The position numbers were made by a program, and so were the translations under genes. This document shows positions 36,050 to 48,035 of a DNA stretch of 64,000 nucleotides, one piece after another. The stretch lies in contig OY986966.1 of NCBI GenBank assembly GCA_963920575.1, positions 22,267,656 through 22,331,655 on the forward strand, read 5' to 3'. A model generated the notes under the pieces. The model was not told where the DNA came from. It was given only the letters and a program-made list of their open reading frames with translations, and did not search any database. This DNA is from Narthecium ossifragum. Its lineage: Eukaryota; Streptophyta; Magnoliopsida; Dioscoreales; Nartheciaceae. Each line of letters starts with the position of its first letter. The stretch's first letter is position 1.

Positions 36050-36560
36050 GACCATCGGCAGCGTCGTCGCAATGGGATCTGGAGGGTTCGACGGCAAGCT
36101 GGGCGGCGACGGGATCCGGAGGGTGAGGAGTTGGGGCTGGGCGACGACGGGATCCGGAGGGTGAGGAGCTGGGCGGCGGAGACGGGATCCAGAGGGTGAG
36201 GAGCTGGGCGGCGGCGACGGGATCCGAAAGGTGAGGAAGGAGGTGGCGACGGGAGCGCCGGGGATCGATGACGGACGGCGACGAGCTGGAGGACTGGATC
36301 GGCGACGATGGGATTCGGAGGGTGAGGAGCTGGGCTACGGTGACGGGATCCGAAGGGTGAGGAGGGCCGGCGACGAGATCCGGAGGGTGAGGAGCTGGGC
36401 GGCGGTGACGAGATCCGAAGGGTGAGGAAGGAGGTGGCGACGGGAGCGTCGGGGATCGATGACAGACGGCGACGAGCTGGAGGTCTGGATCGGCGACGAG
36501 GTGGATTGACAGCGAGCTGGATCGGTGACGACGGGATACGGAGGGTGAGGAGCTAGGCGC
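36050..36560. repeat. GC-rich minisatellite
   Basis: Tandem, imperfect units of about 35-40 bp built on GGGATCCGGAGGGTGAGGAG and GCTGGGCGGCGGCGAC. A larger repeat of about 190 bp is superimposed (GTGAGGAAGGAGGTGGCGAC near 36230 and 36420). Long open frames on either strand here come from base composition. Confidence 0.8.
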
Positions 36561-36644
36561 GGGGGGTGCTGGGGGTGGCCGCCACCGGCGGGGGTGGGCT
36601 GGGTGGCTCACCGGCCGGAGAGGGCTGGGGGGGGGCATGGCGTC

Positions 36645-36835
36645 CACCCGTCCTACTTCGCCGCCACCCTCCACGTCCTCACCGCCCTCTACCACCCTCT
36701 CCTTGCCTAGGCTAGAGCCAACACCACCAACCCCCTCCACGCCATAATCTCCGATTTCTTTCTCGCCTGGACCCACCGCCTCGCCGTCGACCTCGGCATC
36801 CCTCGTCTCGTCTTTAGCCCACACCGTCGCCAAAT
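36645..36835 (+). pseudogene. UDP-glycosyltransferase gene remnant
   Basis: The plus strand encodes HPSYFAATLHVLTALYHPLL, then a stop where related proteins have Trp (TAG for TGG), then HAIISDFFLAWTHRLAVDLG and IPRLVFSP. This matches the N-terminal acceptor-binding half of plant family 1 glycosyltransferases (UGT89-like), which move sugar from UDP-sugar to small molecules. GC-rich DNA continues to 37195 and, after the LTR insertions, at 41402-41494 and 43957-44050, but I cannot align it to the enzyme. Confidence 0.65.
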
Positions 36836-38727
36836 CATGAATTGATACCTCCTCAGTCACCATCGCCGGTGAGCCCCACACTCCGAAGGCACCCCTCAAC
36901 TCTAGGGATCCTCCATTCCTCCGGGCGAAGCTCTCCGCCCCCTTTACTTCTTCTCCGGTGAAGCCACGCCCATCCCCCAACACATCTGCCTTCCCCCACG
37001 ACCACCGACTACTCTGCGCGCACCACCCGCAGCCCCCTCCCTCTCCTCTTCCTCGCCGCCTTGACCTTCCCCAAGGCCCCTCTACGTCGGTGACTACCTT
37101 CTTCGCCACCCACGGCGCCGACCTCAAGCTCGACTACCGCCGAGCCCCCCTCCGTCTCCTCCGGATCCAGCATCTCGGTGTCTCCGTCCTCTCCTTGTCA
37201 CACCTCGACCCAGTAAACCCATCCAAGCCGAGGCGTGAGAGTTCTTACTACTATTCACATCCAATCTGGCGTGATACAAAGCGAAAAACAAAGATAAATT
37301 GAACAATTTGACTTCCAAGGATAAAACTGTAATTCAAAAACTTCGCAACTCAAGACTTGCAGAAACAAAATTCTATTAAATTAACACCAAGTTGTACTAT
37401 TTAGACATCCGGTACAAATTGTTATCAAAACTCTTCCAAGAGGAAAGATTATACATTTCACTCAAAAATCCTCGAATGATGCCTATATATATAAGCTATC
37501 AAAAGTACAACTGATCTCCCACAGCAACCTCAAGCACCTCTGAAAGTCGTCACGGCGCCAAAGGCTGATCCAGCTGGTTCTACTGAAGAAGAACTGACGC
37601 TTGCACCTGCAAAACACAGCCCGGGTAGGAGTGAGCGACAAGCTCAATAGGGTTCTACTCTACGGCACACTGAAGGGAGGAAAATAACAACTGTGATGTC
37701 TCTCCGCCTAAGTTTAAGGAATGCCAAGGGTCCCATTACCCTATCGATGTCTCAAGGGCTTTTATCATGAAACCTCTCTCCTGAACATGTTACAGTAGGC
37801 CACGGAACAGTAACATGCAGGATCACTCATACCCAAGCAAGATTCTCATGCCTTGGGGACCCACGTCGGGAACGCATCGACATCCATCCTTAGCACTTGG
37901 CATTGGGGAAACAATATGACCCCTAAACCTCAATAACAATATGATTGTAACCAACTAAACCATATCCTCGATCAAATGAAGATTCCAATAGTACAATCAC
38001 GTCCTAAACCTTGCTACCCAGCAACGGTCCTATGGCTAGATCCGAGCTACCCGAGAGCCTCGGATTAGCTCGGATCGGCGATCAACCCATCGCCCCGCCT
38101 AACCTGAAATACCTCTAATGCATACAATGCATACGCCTATCCAAGCATCAAACCTAGGTATCACTATATGCCACAACAATAATTATGAGTTCAACAGTTA
38201 TACCATGCCCTTGGCACACACCGGCAACGGGCTATGGTTCCACAATACAACGTAAGCTAGCACTCATAACTAGCAAACAGCTAAGCAAGCAAGAAGCATT
38301 TAAGTTTACCATCCAACTAGGTATTTAGATGCAAAACTAACAATAGATTCGCCAAAAAGGGTAAACCCACAATCGAATTCCCAATATCAATCAAAATCCG
38401 TCAACAACCATGTGATAACAGTATGCATGCTTCGTAACATGATTGGGTATCTATCATGAACGAAAACCAATCAAAGGAAGCCAAAAAAACATTGTTCGAG
38501 GGCTCACGGTTGATGCGACGGTCGACTGTGAGACCAGTTTGGGAAAAACACAAGGGGGTCACTGATAAGTCACAAAATATACATAATTCACCCATTCAAC
38601 TGGGCTTTGTTAGCTCTCAAGCAATGTATTTTTAATATATTTTCATATGATTTCAGGTACAAGAGCTTACAAAGAGAGTTGCATCGATTTCGAGCCAAAA
38701 AGACATCAATTATACAGATTCAGCCTT

Positions 38728-39240
38728 ATTTGGATCGATCCAGAACATTTGGATCGATCCAGGAATTTTTGGATCGATCCCAAAGCGGTTTGGATCGATC
38801 CAGACCCTTTTCCAGAGAGCCAGACTTTCTGTCAAATATTGGATCGATCCGAATCCTTAATGGATCGATCCAAATATCTTTCTCTAGAAAGCTTGGTAAA
38901 AATTGGATCGATCCAGATCTGTAATGGATCGATCCATATTCCTTTTCCAGAGAGCCATGATTCTCTGGTACATATCGGATCGATCCAAATCTGTAATGGA
39001 TCGATTCATATTTCTTTTCCAGAGAGCCATGATTCTCTGGTACACATTGGATCGATCCAAATTGTTATTGGATCGATCCAAATTGTTATTGGAACGATCC
39101 ATAAGCCCTTTCCAGAGAACTATGATTCTCTGCTACATCTTGGATCGATCCAGACCCATTTTGGATCGATCCAAGTTGTTAGAAACCCATATTTTGACAT
39201 CTTGGATCGATCCAAACCTATTTCGGATCGATCTAAGGTC
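38728..39240. repeat. Cluster of about 17 GGATCGATCC palindromes
   Basis: About 17 copies of TTGGATCGATCCA or close variants occur in 510 bp, separated by 10-40 bases. A second unit, TTTCCAGAGAGCCATGATTC, recurs between them. The cluster ends about 60 bp before the LTR TATA box. Confidence 0.92.
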
Positions 39241-39298
39241 GCATGACGGGTAAAAATGGACGGTTCTGATCTGATCCGTGAGCCCACGACTTAGAGCC

Positions 39299-39306
39299 TA
39301 TAAATA
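39299..39306 (+). promoter_or_regulatory. TATA box of solo LTR D'
   Basis: TATAAATA in CCTATAAATAGAGG, the same context as in LTR D at 52970-52977. Confidence 0.7.
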
Positions 39307-41494
39307 GAGGCTTTGGCTCTGATTTGAGGATCTTATTCTCCACTCTTTTTCCCTCCTTGTTCCAGCTTTCTCTCCTCCTTTAGTTTTTGGAGATTTCTCC
39401 TCTAATCCTTGAAGATTTAGGGCTTTGAGGGTGGATTATGATGGAGAAGATGGGTGAAGCCTCCTCTTCCATGGCTATCCTACCCAAGATGACTAGTTAA
39501 ATCTCTTCTCCTTGGGAATTTCATAATGTATTAGGGTTTTTCCTTAGAATTCTCTTTTGATTCTTGATGTAATGACTCTTATCAGATGGTTTTTATATGA
39601 ATTCTCATGTAATTCTATATTTCTTCAATGAATTCCATTATTGAATGGTTTGATTACCTTATTTTGCATGGAATTGCTTGAGAATATGATGATGCCTACT
39701 AGATGTTTGATTCAATTACTCAAAGAAGAGACTGTGCTAGAACCATAGCCATTCTAGGGGATGAATCCTTGATCTAGGGATAGGATCTTGAGGTGCTAGA
39801 ACCTCCCCAAGCCAAAGCTATCCTATCCACTATTCTCGACTTAGATGAGGGATGGGATTGAGGTATTAAACCCATCTCAATCCAAGACCTTATCCATACA
39901 AAGCCTTGATCTTTTGCCAACGAAATGACCTTAGTTCGGCAATTGTTGAGCTATGATCGAATTAGAGCCTCGATCATGGATCTTTACCTTGTTATGCACG
40001 CGATGAGATGATCATAACCCGACATCTCATTAGCGGTGAGCGATATTAAGTCTACGCTGATCGATATCCAATTTAGATGATCTCGTGAGTGTCATGCATC
40101 TTGATTCATAGAGATAATATTTAGACCCTAATTCGGATTGGAATTCCCTAGGAATTCTTCCTTGATAAATTTCCTCTTTAGTTATTTTAGAATACTATAG
40201 TTAGGAAACTCCAATAATCAACTCAATTACTTCCAATTATTCTAGAGATTATATCGCATTTGCTAGTTCGACCATCTAATTCCTTGAGGATTCGACCCGT
40301 GCTCCCATTAACTACGTTGTAGTTAATTAGTAGTTCGGAAATTTGTTTTGTCCGCCTTTGATTTAATTAACGACATATTTCAAGGCGAGTCAGTCACGGT
40401 CGATCTGAACATCGACCCCAGGAAGCCAAAGAAGAGATATAGCCTCACGGTCGATGCGACGATCAACCGTGAGGCCATGTGAGAAAAATGTAAGGAATCA
40501 CGGTCGATCGGAACATCGATCCTAGGGAGCCAAAAAAGAGACAGAGCCTCACGGTCGATCCGACGGTCGACCGTCAAGCCTAGTGAATGGTTCCTAAGAA
40601 CAGTACCAGAAATCCAATTTCTTAGATTTGATCTATCAAAGCTCATTAGAACTCGATGAAACTTTGCATGCACGTACAATAGATGGCGAGGAAACTCTTG
40701 GCATGAAGAAAACAAGATTTTGACGGTTAAAACCTAAATCTAGGTCTAAACGGGCAAAACCGACAAAACCAGCGATAAATCGAGAATCGCCCGATAAAAA
40801 TTACGAAACCATTCGGTAGGAACACACTACGCAAGCCATTTCACTAACTTATTAAGTTACACAATATTCTATCATGCACAACTATATTAAAAGCACAATA
40901 AACCTATCCTAGGTAACCCGACCACATGATCGGGGTAGAAACACCTACTTGAGCAAGCAGGGCAACTCCTCCACGTATTCCCCACGCTTGATCGCCAAGA
41001 TCCGCTCCTCGAAGGTCGCGACCTTAAAGCCTAGCACAGCCGGCAGGGGAGAGAGAGACAACGACAGGAGAAGAAGGAAAGAGAAAGCAAAGAGAGGGAA
41101 AGTCAGGGTATTTATAGAGATCAGGATCTAATCTCTGCCGTCTGATTCGATCTTTCTCGATCAAGCTCTAATCTTCCGATCAGAGGCACCCTTAAGGTCC
41201 TAATCATTCACATACATCAATCCAAGACCGTGTGTGCGCTACGCGGGTGTGAAATCGACAATCATGCATAATTTACCAAATTGCCCATGGGGTCACAAGA
41301 GCAACACGATCAACCTGATCGCACCCGACGCGAAACCAAATCAACGGGGAATGACCCTCGACCCACGCGATCGAGCCAGGTTATTGGAACGGGTCCTCAC
41401 ACTCCTCCCCTCTCACCACGGCGCCGTCCACCCCTTCACGGCTTCTCCTTGTCGACGAAACCCCAACCCGAGCTTCCCCTCTCGCGGATCCCCA

Positions 41495-43956
41495 TGTCGC
41501 GCCCCGACCCGCGAAAGCCCAACCGGGCCGAGCGACGCAAACCGGAACCTACAAAACGCGGAAAACAAAGCTGGCAAGGGTTCCCTCTAACCTATTGGTC
41601 TCTCTAACAGTTCACCAAAAGCACCACCCAAATTAAAGACATTAATTTAACAACATCGAACCACAGATTTAAAACTCAAAGTGAATTTAATATACATATC
41701 CACGGAGAGGGGAAGATCCAAATACAACATTACTCCCGTAGGAGACTATCTAAGATAAGGTATAAAAGCAGTAAAGATCGCCCCCTCTCAAAGTCCACCA
41801 GGCGCCGCCGCACCGTCGACCAACTACCCGGTAGGGGCCACAGAAGAAGTACTGACGACTGCACCTGTAAAACGCAGCCCGGGTAGGAGTGAGCACTAAG
41901 CTCAGTAGGGATCTACACTATGACACAGAAGGAAGAGGAAAACGCAACAGTGTCGCCCTCAAGTAGAACCTGGGTGTATACATGGGTCCCATAACCCCAC
42001 CGCGTGTCCCTGAGGCCCACGATCATGGTCTTCCAGCCGGGCTGGTCACATGTCAGGTCACACTCAGTAGCAGGAAACGACACTGCTGACTCTCAACAGG
42101 ACACAGAACACTGTTTGGTGGGAAGAGACACCACTGAGTAGGCAACTCCTCTACTCAAGAGTTTAAGAACACCGGACACCGGCTACACCTCAGATCCGAC
42201 TCGAGGCCGACACGACCTCTACAATCATCAAGCAACAAGTGCACTAGTCATCTAAGCCTATCATCAAGTTTGACGGGACACTAAAATTCAAACCGGGTCC
42301 AAACTACCCAACCCCGGTCCTAGGGCTAAGTCCGAGCTTCCAGCCTCGGGACGGCGACCCACAGATCACCCACGCCCTAACCAATGCAACTAATGCACAA
42401 CAGGAAAATGCATGCTATGAACATACACAGATAAGAAGCAAAGCATGCAACATTATGTCAAGCATCATATAAGTCAACCGGATCGCTCCAGCGGTACTAC
42501 CAACCGCTGCCAGCCGATCCGCAGCGGGTCCCGACATTACGACGGTACCACGACCGTCAATCGCGAACTCCTTCAATGGAAAGCAACCCCGAAAACCTCT
42601 GATGAACAGTAAACAATATAATATTATATTCCGAAATATAATATTATATTCAAAACACCCAAAAGATTTCTACTAGGGGCTATTTGATCCCGTCGATCCG
42701 ACATCCAAACGACGTCGGATTCAAGATCCAATTTAGCCATCAGTAGGTGTATATATCAGGATCAACATATTCAAAATCCATAATCATCCAACGGTTGGAT
42801 TAACGGGAAAACACTAATCAAAACCGCTAATCAAACTAACTTACCAATCTAATTGCTGCAACGCAGCCCTCCAGCAAACAATTCATAACAAATCGTAGAA
42901 AAATCGGAAAATTATGAAATTAGTTGGGTTAGAGAGTAGATTCAAAGATCTACAACTCTTTTGTTCATTATAACTGAAGATCATGTACGTACCGCCCGGA
43001 AAACATGCCGCAAGCCGGCTGTTCTTCAAGAACAGCAGAAAACCGAAAAATCTGAGATAAATCATGCATAAAACCTACTCAAATCTCAACCAAATATCAT
43101 GAAACGCATATCAGAAATTCTAATAGGCATGAGGAAATCAACAAGACAAAGATCAACAAGATCCAACGGCTAGATCTAGAGAAAACCAAAGAATAACACA
43201 GTTGGTAGAAGATCCTACCGAAGAACGCTAACCCGGCTGATTCCCCGCGAGTTGATCACCAACAAGGTTCCAAACCATTTCAGGGATCTTCCTCTCGTTG
43301 TCACGGATCCAACGAGCCTTAGAACACCCAAAACGATGGCCGGAGGAGGGAGAACGGAGGAGAAGAAGCTCGCTGCCAGAAACAGGGGAAGGAAACCGAG
43401 CCGCGGGAGAGAAGAAAAGAAGGAAGAAGAAAGGAGGAGAAGGAGGAGGAGAAGAGGAAGAAAAGAAGGGAAAAGGGGAAGGGGAAAGCTGGGGGAAGGG
43501 GGGAAAAGAGAAAGGAGGGGAGGGAAAGTCCTCCCCCTCTGACAGGAGAGAGCGACGGCCAACGGCGACCGTCCTTGCGAAGCAGAAAAAGCCACCGACG
43601 CGAGTCCGATCGGTCGCTCCAAGGAGCAATCGATCGCTCGCGCCCCGGATCGATCCGAACACCAAGTCGGATCGATTCAAGCGGGTCAAAACCCACCGAC
43701 TCACTCACGAGTCCGATCAATCGTTCCAAGGAGCGATCGATCGCTCAAGGGTCGTCAGTTGCCCAAAGGCAAGCTTCCGCGCGCCCAAGCTGGGATCTCC
43801 CGATCCCGGGTCCACCTAGCCATTCTAAACAAGTACTAACACAAACAAGGCCAGTGTGTGCACACGCAGGTGTGAAACAAACCAACAAGGCGCAATTTAC
43901 CAAATTGCCCTTGCGGTCTACATCGAGCCACAGGGGTAGAAGGACAGGTCCTCACA
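41495..43956 (-). mobile_element. Solo LTR E1 (TGTGAGGACC family), 2462 bp
   Basis: Minus-strand LTR, TGTGAGGACCTG at 43956 to GGCGCGACA at 41495, with a perfect 5-bp target repeat CCCCA at 41490-41494 and 43957-43961. It matches G3 (57631-60113) in reverse. It contains a purine-rich tract (43340-43530, plus strand) and GATCGATC palindromes at 43620-43745. No coding capacity. Confidence 0.88.
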
Positions 43957-44442
43957 CCCCATCTCCTCCTCGTCCGACGACAAGGATGCTGACGAAGAGC
44001 GTGTAGAGGGCGACGGTGGCGGAATGGTCACAGTGGGCAAGGGTGGCGGGTTCGTGGGTTGACTAACTAGCCATGTGGTGGTTTCCGTTAGCCTACACAT
44101 AAGGCGTCTGTGATTTGGCATTAAATCACGCAATTTCAATACTTTATGGTATCAATTCGAGAACCAAATTTTACGATGCACCAAATCGCCTATTTTTGTA
44201 AGTTGAATGTACCAAAATGCTTTTTACCCTCATATATATACATCACGTCTCAATCTGTTGCACCAATAGTCCCCTATAACATACCTAGGGCATGGCATGA
44301 CCATTCTACATAGGTTTCCAATTCTTTTCCACAATGTTGCAGATGATCATATAAAGACTATACTAAGCGAACATGAATCAAAGCTACATATTTAAACAGA
44401 CAAACTGGAACATCAAACTATAATAAGGATGAAGATTTCCAT

Positions 44443-44911
44443 GCGTTATAACCTGATGTCGACAACCTTTTGCCGTAAGATTGTTAGTGATCTGTCGGCA
44501 TAGGAATTCCAGTCCCCAAATCTTGCCAAAAAGATCATCAGAACCTTTTGCCTTAGGATCATGAGAGTCATTTCGACATAGTATTTCATCACCAATCTTG
44601 CCAAAATAAACTTCGATCTTTAAGGAAAAAAGATCAAAGTTATCTCAAAATATCCAAGAAATATGGCAAGATACCTAGATTCTACTAGAGATTCTTCTTC
44701 TATCTTTCCTTCCAATTTTTTCTTTTCCTCCTGAGCTTTCCTTCCCTCCAGAGCTTTCCTTTCCTTTCCTCATGAGCTTTCCTTTCTTCCTGAGCTTTCC
44801 TTTCCTCAGCTTTCCTTTTCCACTCTTGTATCTTTTTGTATCGAGAGAGCGAGAGAGCGACGGAATTGAGAGGGAGACCTGCGAGGCAAGGGTTTCAAAA
44901 AGAGGCGGCAC
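44443..44911 (-). pseudogene. Exon-like stretch with AQEERK coiled-coil repeats, family not recognised
   Basis: On the minus strand, 44840-44690 encodes about five degenerate 18-bp units reading A-E-E-R-K / AQEERK / AHEERK, with one unit of altered length that shifts the frame. A GT donor follows near 44665. A second exon-like block at 44618-44443 reads KIEVYFGKIGDEILCRND and DDLFGKIWGLEFLCRQITNN, ending CAG before GT. The pattern looks like spliced coding sequence with a charged coiled coil. The frame shift argues for a relic. I do not recognise the family. Confidence 0.35.
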
Positions 44912-45335
44912 AATTTTGTAGGGCCGTATGGTTATTAGTAAACCGGTTCGACCAGTCTCGGTTGAACCCGAAGGGTGGGTCTAAATATTTGCATTAAACT
45001 AACCCCATGGGGGTTTTTTAAAATGAGTCTGTGATTTCGAATGTCTTCAGGGGATTTATGATATTAATTCTAGTTTTATGATGTTAAATCTATAGATACC
45101 CTGTAGTTTCTAACACGTTATCCATTCTTCTTTTTACTAGATTAGATTGGAAATAAAATCATAAAATCCACCTAAGATGTGGAATGCATAGAAACCATTG
45201 TTGGCTTTATTCGTATACCCTGACATTTTATATAGATTGCAGCATTTGAGATGAGCCTATGCTTTCTGAGATTTTGTCAGAAACTACAAGGTATTTATGG
45301 ATTTACTCTCTTTCAATCGGTTCTATATCCTTTTA

Positions 45336-45579
45336 GGGGTTGTTTGGCTCCGGCGAATCCGCGCCGCGGATCCCGCGGATCCGCCGGAGCCAATTCCGAA
45401 ATCGACATTCCGTAAAAAAATCGGGACGCCGAAATCGGAATCCTCCTCACCGCGGATTCCGATTTGGGGGATCCGAATGGGATCCGCGCCGGCGCCAGAC
45501 GCGCGGATCCCGCAATTGGGAATCCGCGCGTCCCCGGATCCCGCGGATTCGCGGGATCCGGGGCGCGCCAAACACCCCC
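45336..45579. mobile_element. PIF/Harbinger-type MITE, 244 bp
   Basis: Inverted ends GGGGTTGTTTGGC and GGGGGTGTTTGGC are flanked by TTA at 45333-45335 and 45580-45582. The inside is GC-rich and highly self-complementary (GGATCCGCGGG-type stretches). Confidence 0.75.
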
Positions 45580-45582
45580 TTA

Positions 45583-46524
45583 GAGCATCTACATCATCTC
45601 TTGTAAAATAGCCAAATACTCTAAAGTAGGAGAGCTACGGTGCAAGTTTGGTCAAAAAATGGATTGCATCAGCTCTTGTAAGGAATACTCTAAACTAGAA
45701 ATTGCTACAGTGATTATCAACTGTATCTACTATTTAATCATATAATATGAACTTTTTGCATTTTCTAATCCTTTACCCAAATCTATTTTATCCAAACCCA
45801 TATTGTCTAATGAATAAGAAATAATAAGATATTATGATTTTCATATTCTAATAATTTCAAGTAATAACAAATTACTATTTTATAATTATTTAATAATAAA
45901 ATGTTACTTCTTTACTTTTCAAAAAAGATTCTCAAAACACATTTATCCTTTTATCTCTTCTCCAAACCCATCTTCTCCAATGAATAAGAAATAATAATAC
46001 ATAATGATTTCCAAATTTTTAATATTTTTATTTAATATATATTACTATTATATAGTTATTTGAATATAGGACTATTCTCAAATATATTTATGAATATAAT
46101 ATGACCAATAAATAATAAATATAATATATAAAGAAATATGAAAGTATGAATATTTAAGTGGTATAGAGAATGGTTTATAGTATCTGATGGGAAGTGTTGT
46201 TGGATGAAGAATCAGTAAGCTAGAAAAGTGACTCTTTTTACTGTAGTCTAGAGAAATAATGAAAGTATGAATATATTACTATTATATAATTAATGCAATA
46301 TGTTAATGTTGTTGTCAAATATATTTATCAACGTACAATATGACAAATAGATAAGAAATAGAAAATATAAAAAAAGAATGAAGATATTAATATTTAAGTC
46401 TGATAGAGAATGATTTAGAGTATCTGATGCAGAATGTTGTTGGATAGAGAATATGTAAACTAAAAAAATGACTCTTTTCACTGTATTTTAAAGAATCTGT
46501 TAAGAAGAACTGATGTGGATGCTG
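45583..46524. mobile_element. Tourist-like MITE, 942 bp, AT-rich
   Basis: Inverted ends (G/C)AGCATC(T/C)ACATCA are flanked by TTA at 45580-45582 and 46525-46527. The inside contains direct duplications, for example 46140-46250 versus 46380-46490. Short TSD and terminal sequence fit PIF/Harbinger. It shares its left TTA with the preceding MITE. Confidence 0.65.
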
Positions 46525-47792
46525 TTAGCATGGAGACCATTATTGGCTGATCTTACTCGCATCATTACACCATCAGTGTCATTCCCAACATACAGTCTAT
46601 ATTAAGCACAATCGCTTTCTACCTGACAGCAATATGCTGCTACTAAAAATGAATAACCAATATCTAACAATCAGTTTATCTACATTGAAAGCTGTGTCAA
46701 AATCTACATTACAAATTGTCGAATGGGGAATGCCTCAATTGTTAAAAGTCCCCCTCATTTGATTGGATAGGCATCTGACTGGGAATTGCATATGGGCTTT
46801 TCAAAATCAAGATGAATTGTGAGGACATGTTCCTTTAACCTGCCTCGATCGCGTAGGTCAAGAGCCGTTTTCCTATTGGTCTGTTTCCACGTCGAGCGCA
46901 TTGTTGATTTTGGACCCCAATGACGATTTGGTAAAATTACACATTGTCGGTCGGTTTCCGATCAGAAGCACCCTTAAGGTTCGAATCAAGCTAGGGGTAT
47001 GTATGTGATTGATTCAAACCTTAGAGGTGATTCTGATCGGAAGATTGGAGCTCGATCGAGAAAGATCAAATCGGACGGTTGAGATTGTTTCAGATTTTTA
47101 TAAATACCCCTTGCTTTTTCTCTCTTCCCTTTTCTTTCTCTTTCTCTTTCTCTCCTCCTCTCTCCCCTTTGGCCGCCAGTTGGAGCTTGGGCTGCAACTT
47201 TTCGGCGACGATCCACGACGATTGGAATTGAGGATTTGGTAGATCGCCTGCTCGTCTATACATGTAGGAGTTTTTACCCAATTCTAGTGAATTGGTAATT
47301 GTAGGATTGAATTATTGTGTTTTCTAGTGGTTTTGTTCTTTGGAACGTTTCCAAACCTCATATTCTAGTTCTTTGGCATGTGTAGGAGATTGCTATTGGA
47401 TCGATTTTCGTATTCTTTCAGATAAATCTCGTATTTTGTTGATTTTTCGACTAGATTGGGCTAGATTTGATATTTCATGATATGAGTTCGGAGTTTATTA
47501 CATGAGTGTATCCCCTACTCTTTAACCTACATTCCCCCAAAGTTTGAGTGGATTCCATCGTTGTTTGATAGATCAAATCCAACAAATTGAGTTTTATTGG
47601 TTTTGTCGGTTTTTCAGTTGAAACAAGCAAGATATGATATTTTACCATTGAAACATTGATTTCTTGGTACCAATAGATCCCTCACCTTCAATCCCACCTC
47701 CCTACAAAGTTTCATCATTTTTCTGATGGATTCTTATAGATCAAATCCAAGAAATTGAATTTCTGCCACTGTTCGTGAGAACTGTTCACCCA

Positions 47793-48035
47793 GGCTCCAC
47801 GGTCGACCGTCGGATCAACCGTTGCATAAACCGTGAGCCTTAGATCCCCAAATCACACTTTAGGGTTGACCATTGGATCGACCGTCATTCATGACCCTTT
47901 TTCCCTGGGGTTCACAGTCGACCGTCACATCAACCGTGAGCCTCTATTGCCATTTTGGCTCTCCATGGTCGATGTACCGATCGACCGCCGGTCTCTTCAC
48001 CTCTTCTCATGGTCGACCATGAGATCGACCACCGC
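47793..48035. repeat. GGTCGACC-type palindrome cluster in LTR F
   Basis: Five imperfect dyads such as ACGGTCGACCGTCGGATC and CATGGTCGACCATGAGATCG. The matching cluster in E0 is at 38503-38532 and 40393-40585. Confidence 0.8.

Larger units (their letters stand above)
38563..40392 (+). mobile_element. Solo LTR D' (TGATAAGT family), 1830 bp
   Basis: Runs from TGATAAGTCAC to GCGAGTCA with a perfect 5-bp target repeat GTCAC at 38558-38562 and 40393-40397. It resembles LTR D at 52120-53940 in start, length, palindrome cluster and TATA position. It inserted beside a CACGGTCGATC motif of the host LTR E0. Confidence 0.88.
37196..41401 (-). mobile_element. Solo LTR E0 (TGTGAGGACC family), interrupted by another solo LTR
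   Basis: Minus-strand LTR from TGTGAGGACCCG at 41401 to GTGACA at 37196. It is flanked by the 5-bp direct repeat CTCCT at 37191-37195 and 41402-41406. Without the 1835 bp added by the nested LTR (38563-40392 plus target repeat), it is about 2.37 kb. It matches the inverted copy F at 46818-50296 over most of its length. A minus-strand TATA box is at 41109-41116. No coding capacity. Confidence 0.85.

Noticed and set aside
36003..37127. 374-codon open frame on the minus strand
   Set aside because: It runs through the GC-rich minisatellite and antisense to the UGT remnant. Its Pro/Ser/Arg-rich product reflects base composition.
38647..39246. 199-codon frame with repeated DRS and GSIQ units
   Set aside because: It is a by-product of the GGATCGATCC cluster in a solo LTR. 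Several frames on both strands are open for the same reason.
43298..43819. Long frames in the purine-rich tract of LTR E1 and its reverse in G3
   Set aside because: Low-complexity translations of a purine/pyrimidine tract common to non-coding LTRs.
37196..43956. E0 and E1 as the two LTRs of one element
   Set aside because: Each has its own different 5-bp target repeat (CTCCT and CCCCA), and only about 90 bp lie between them.
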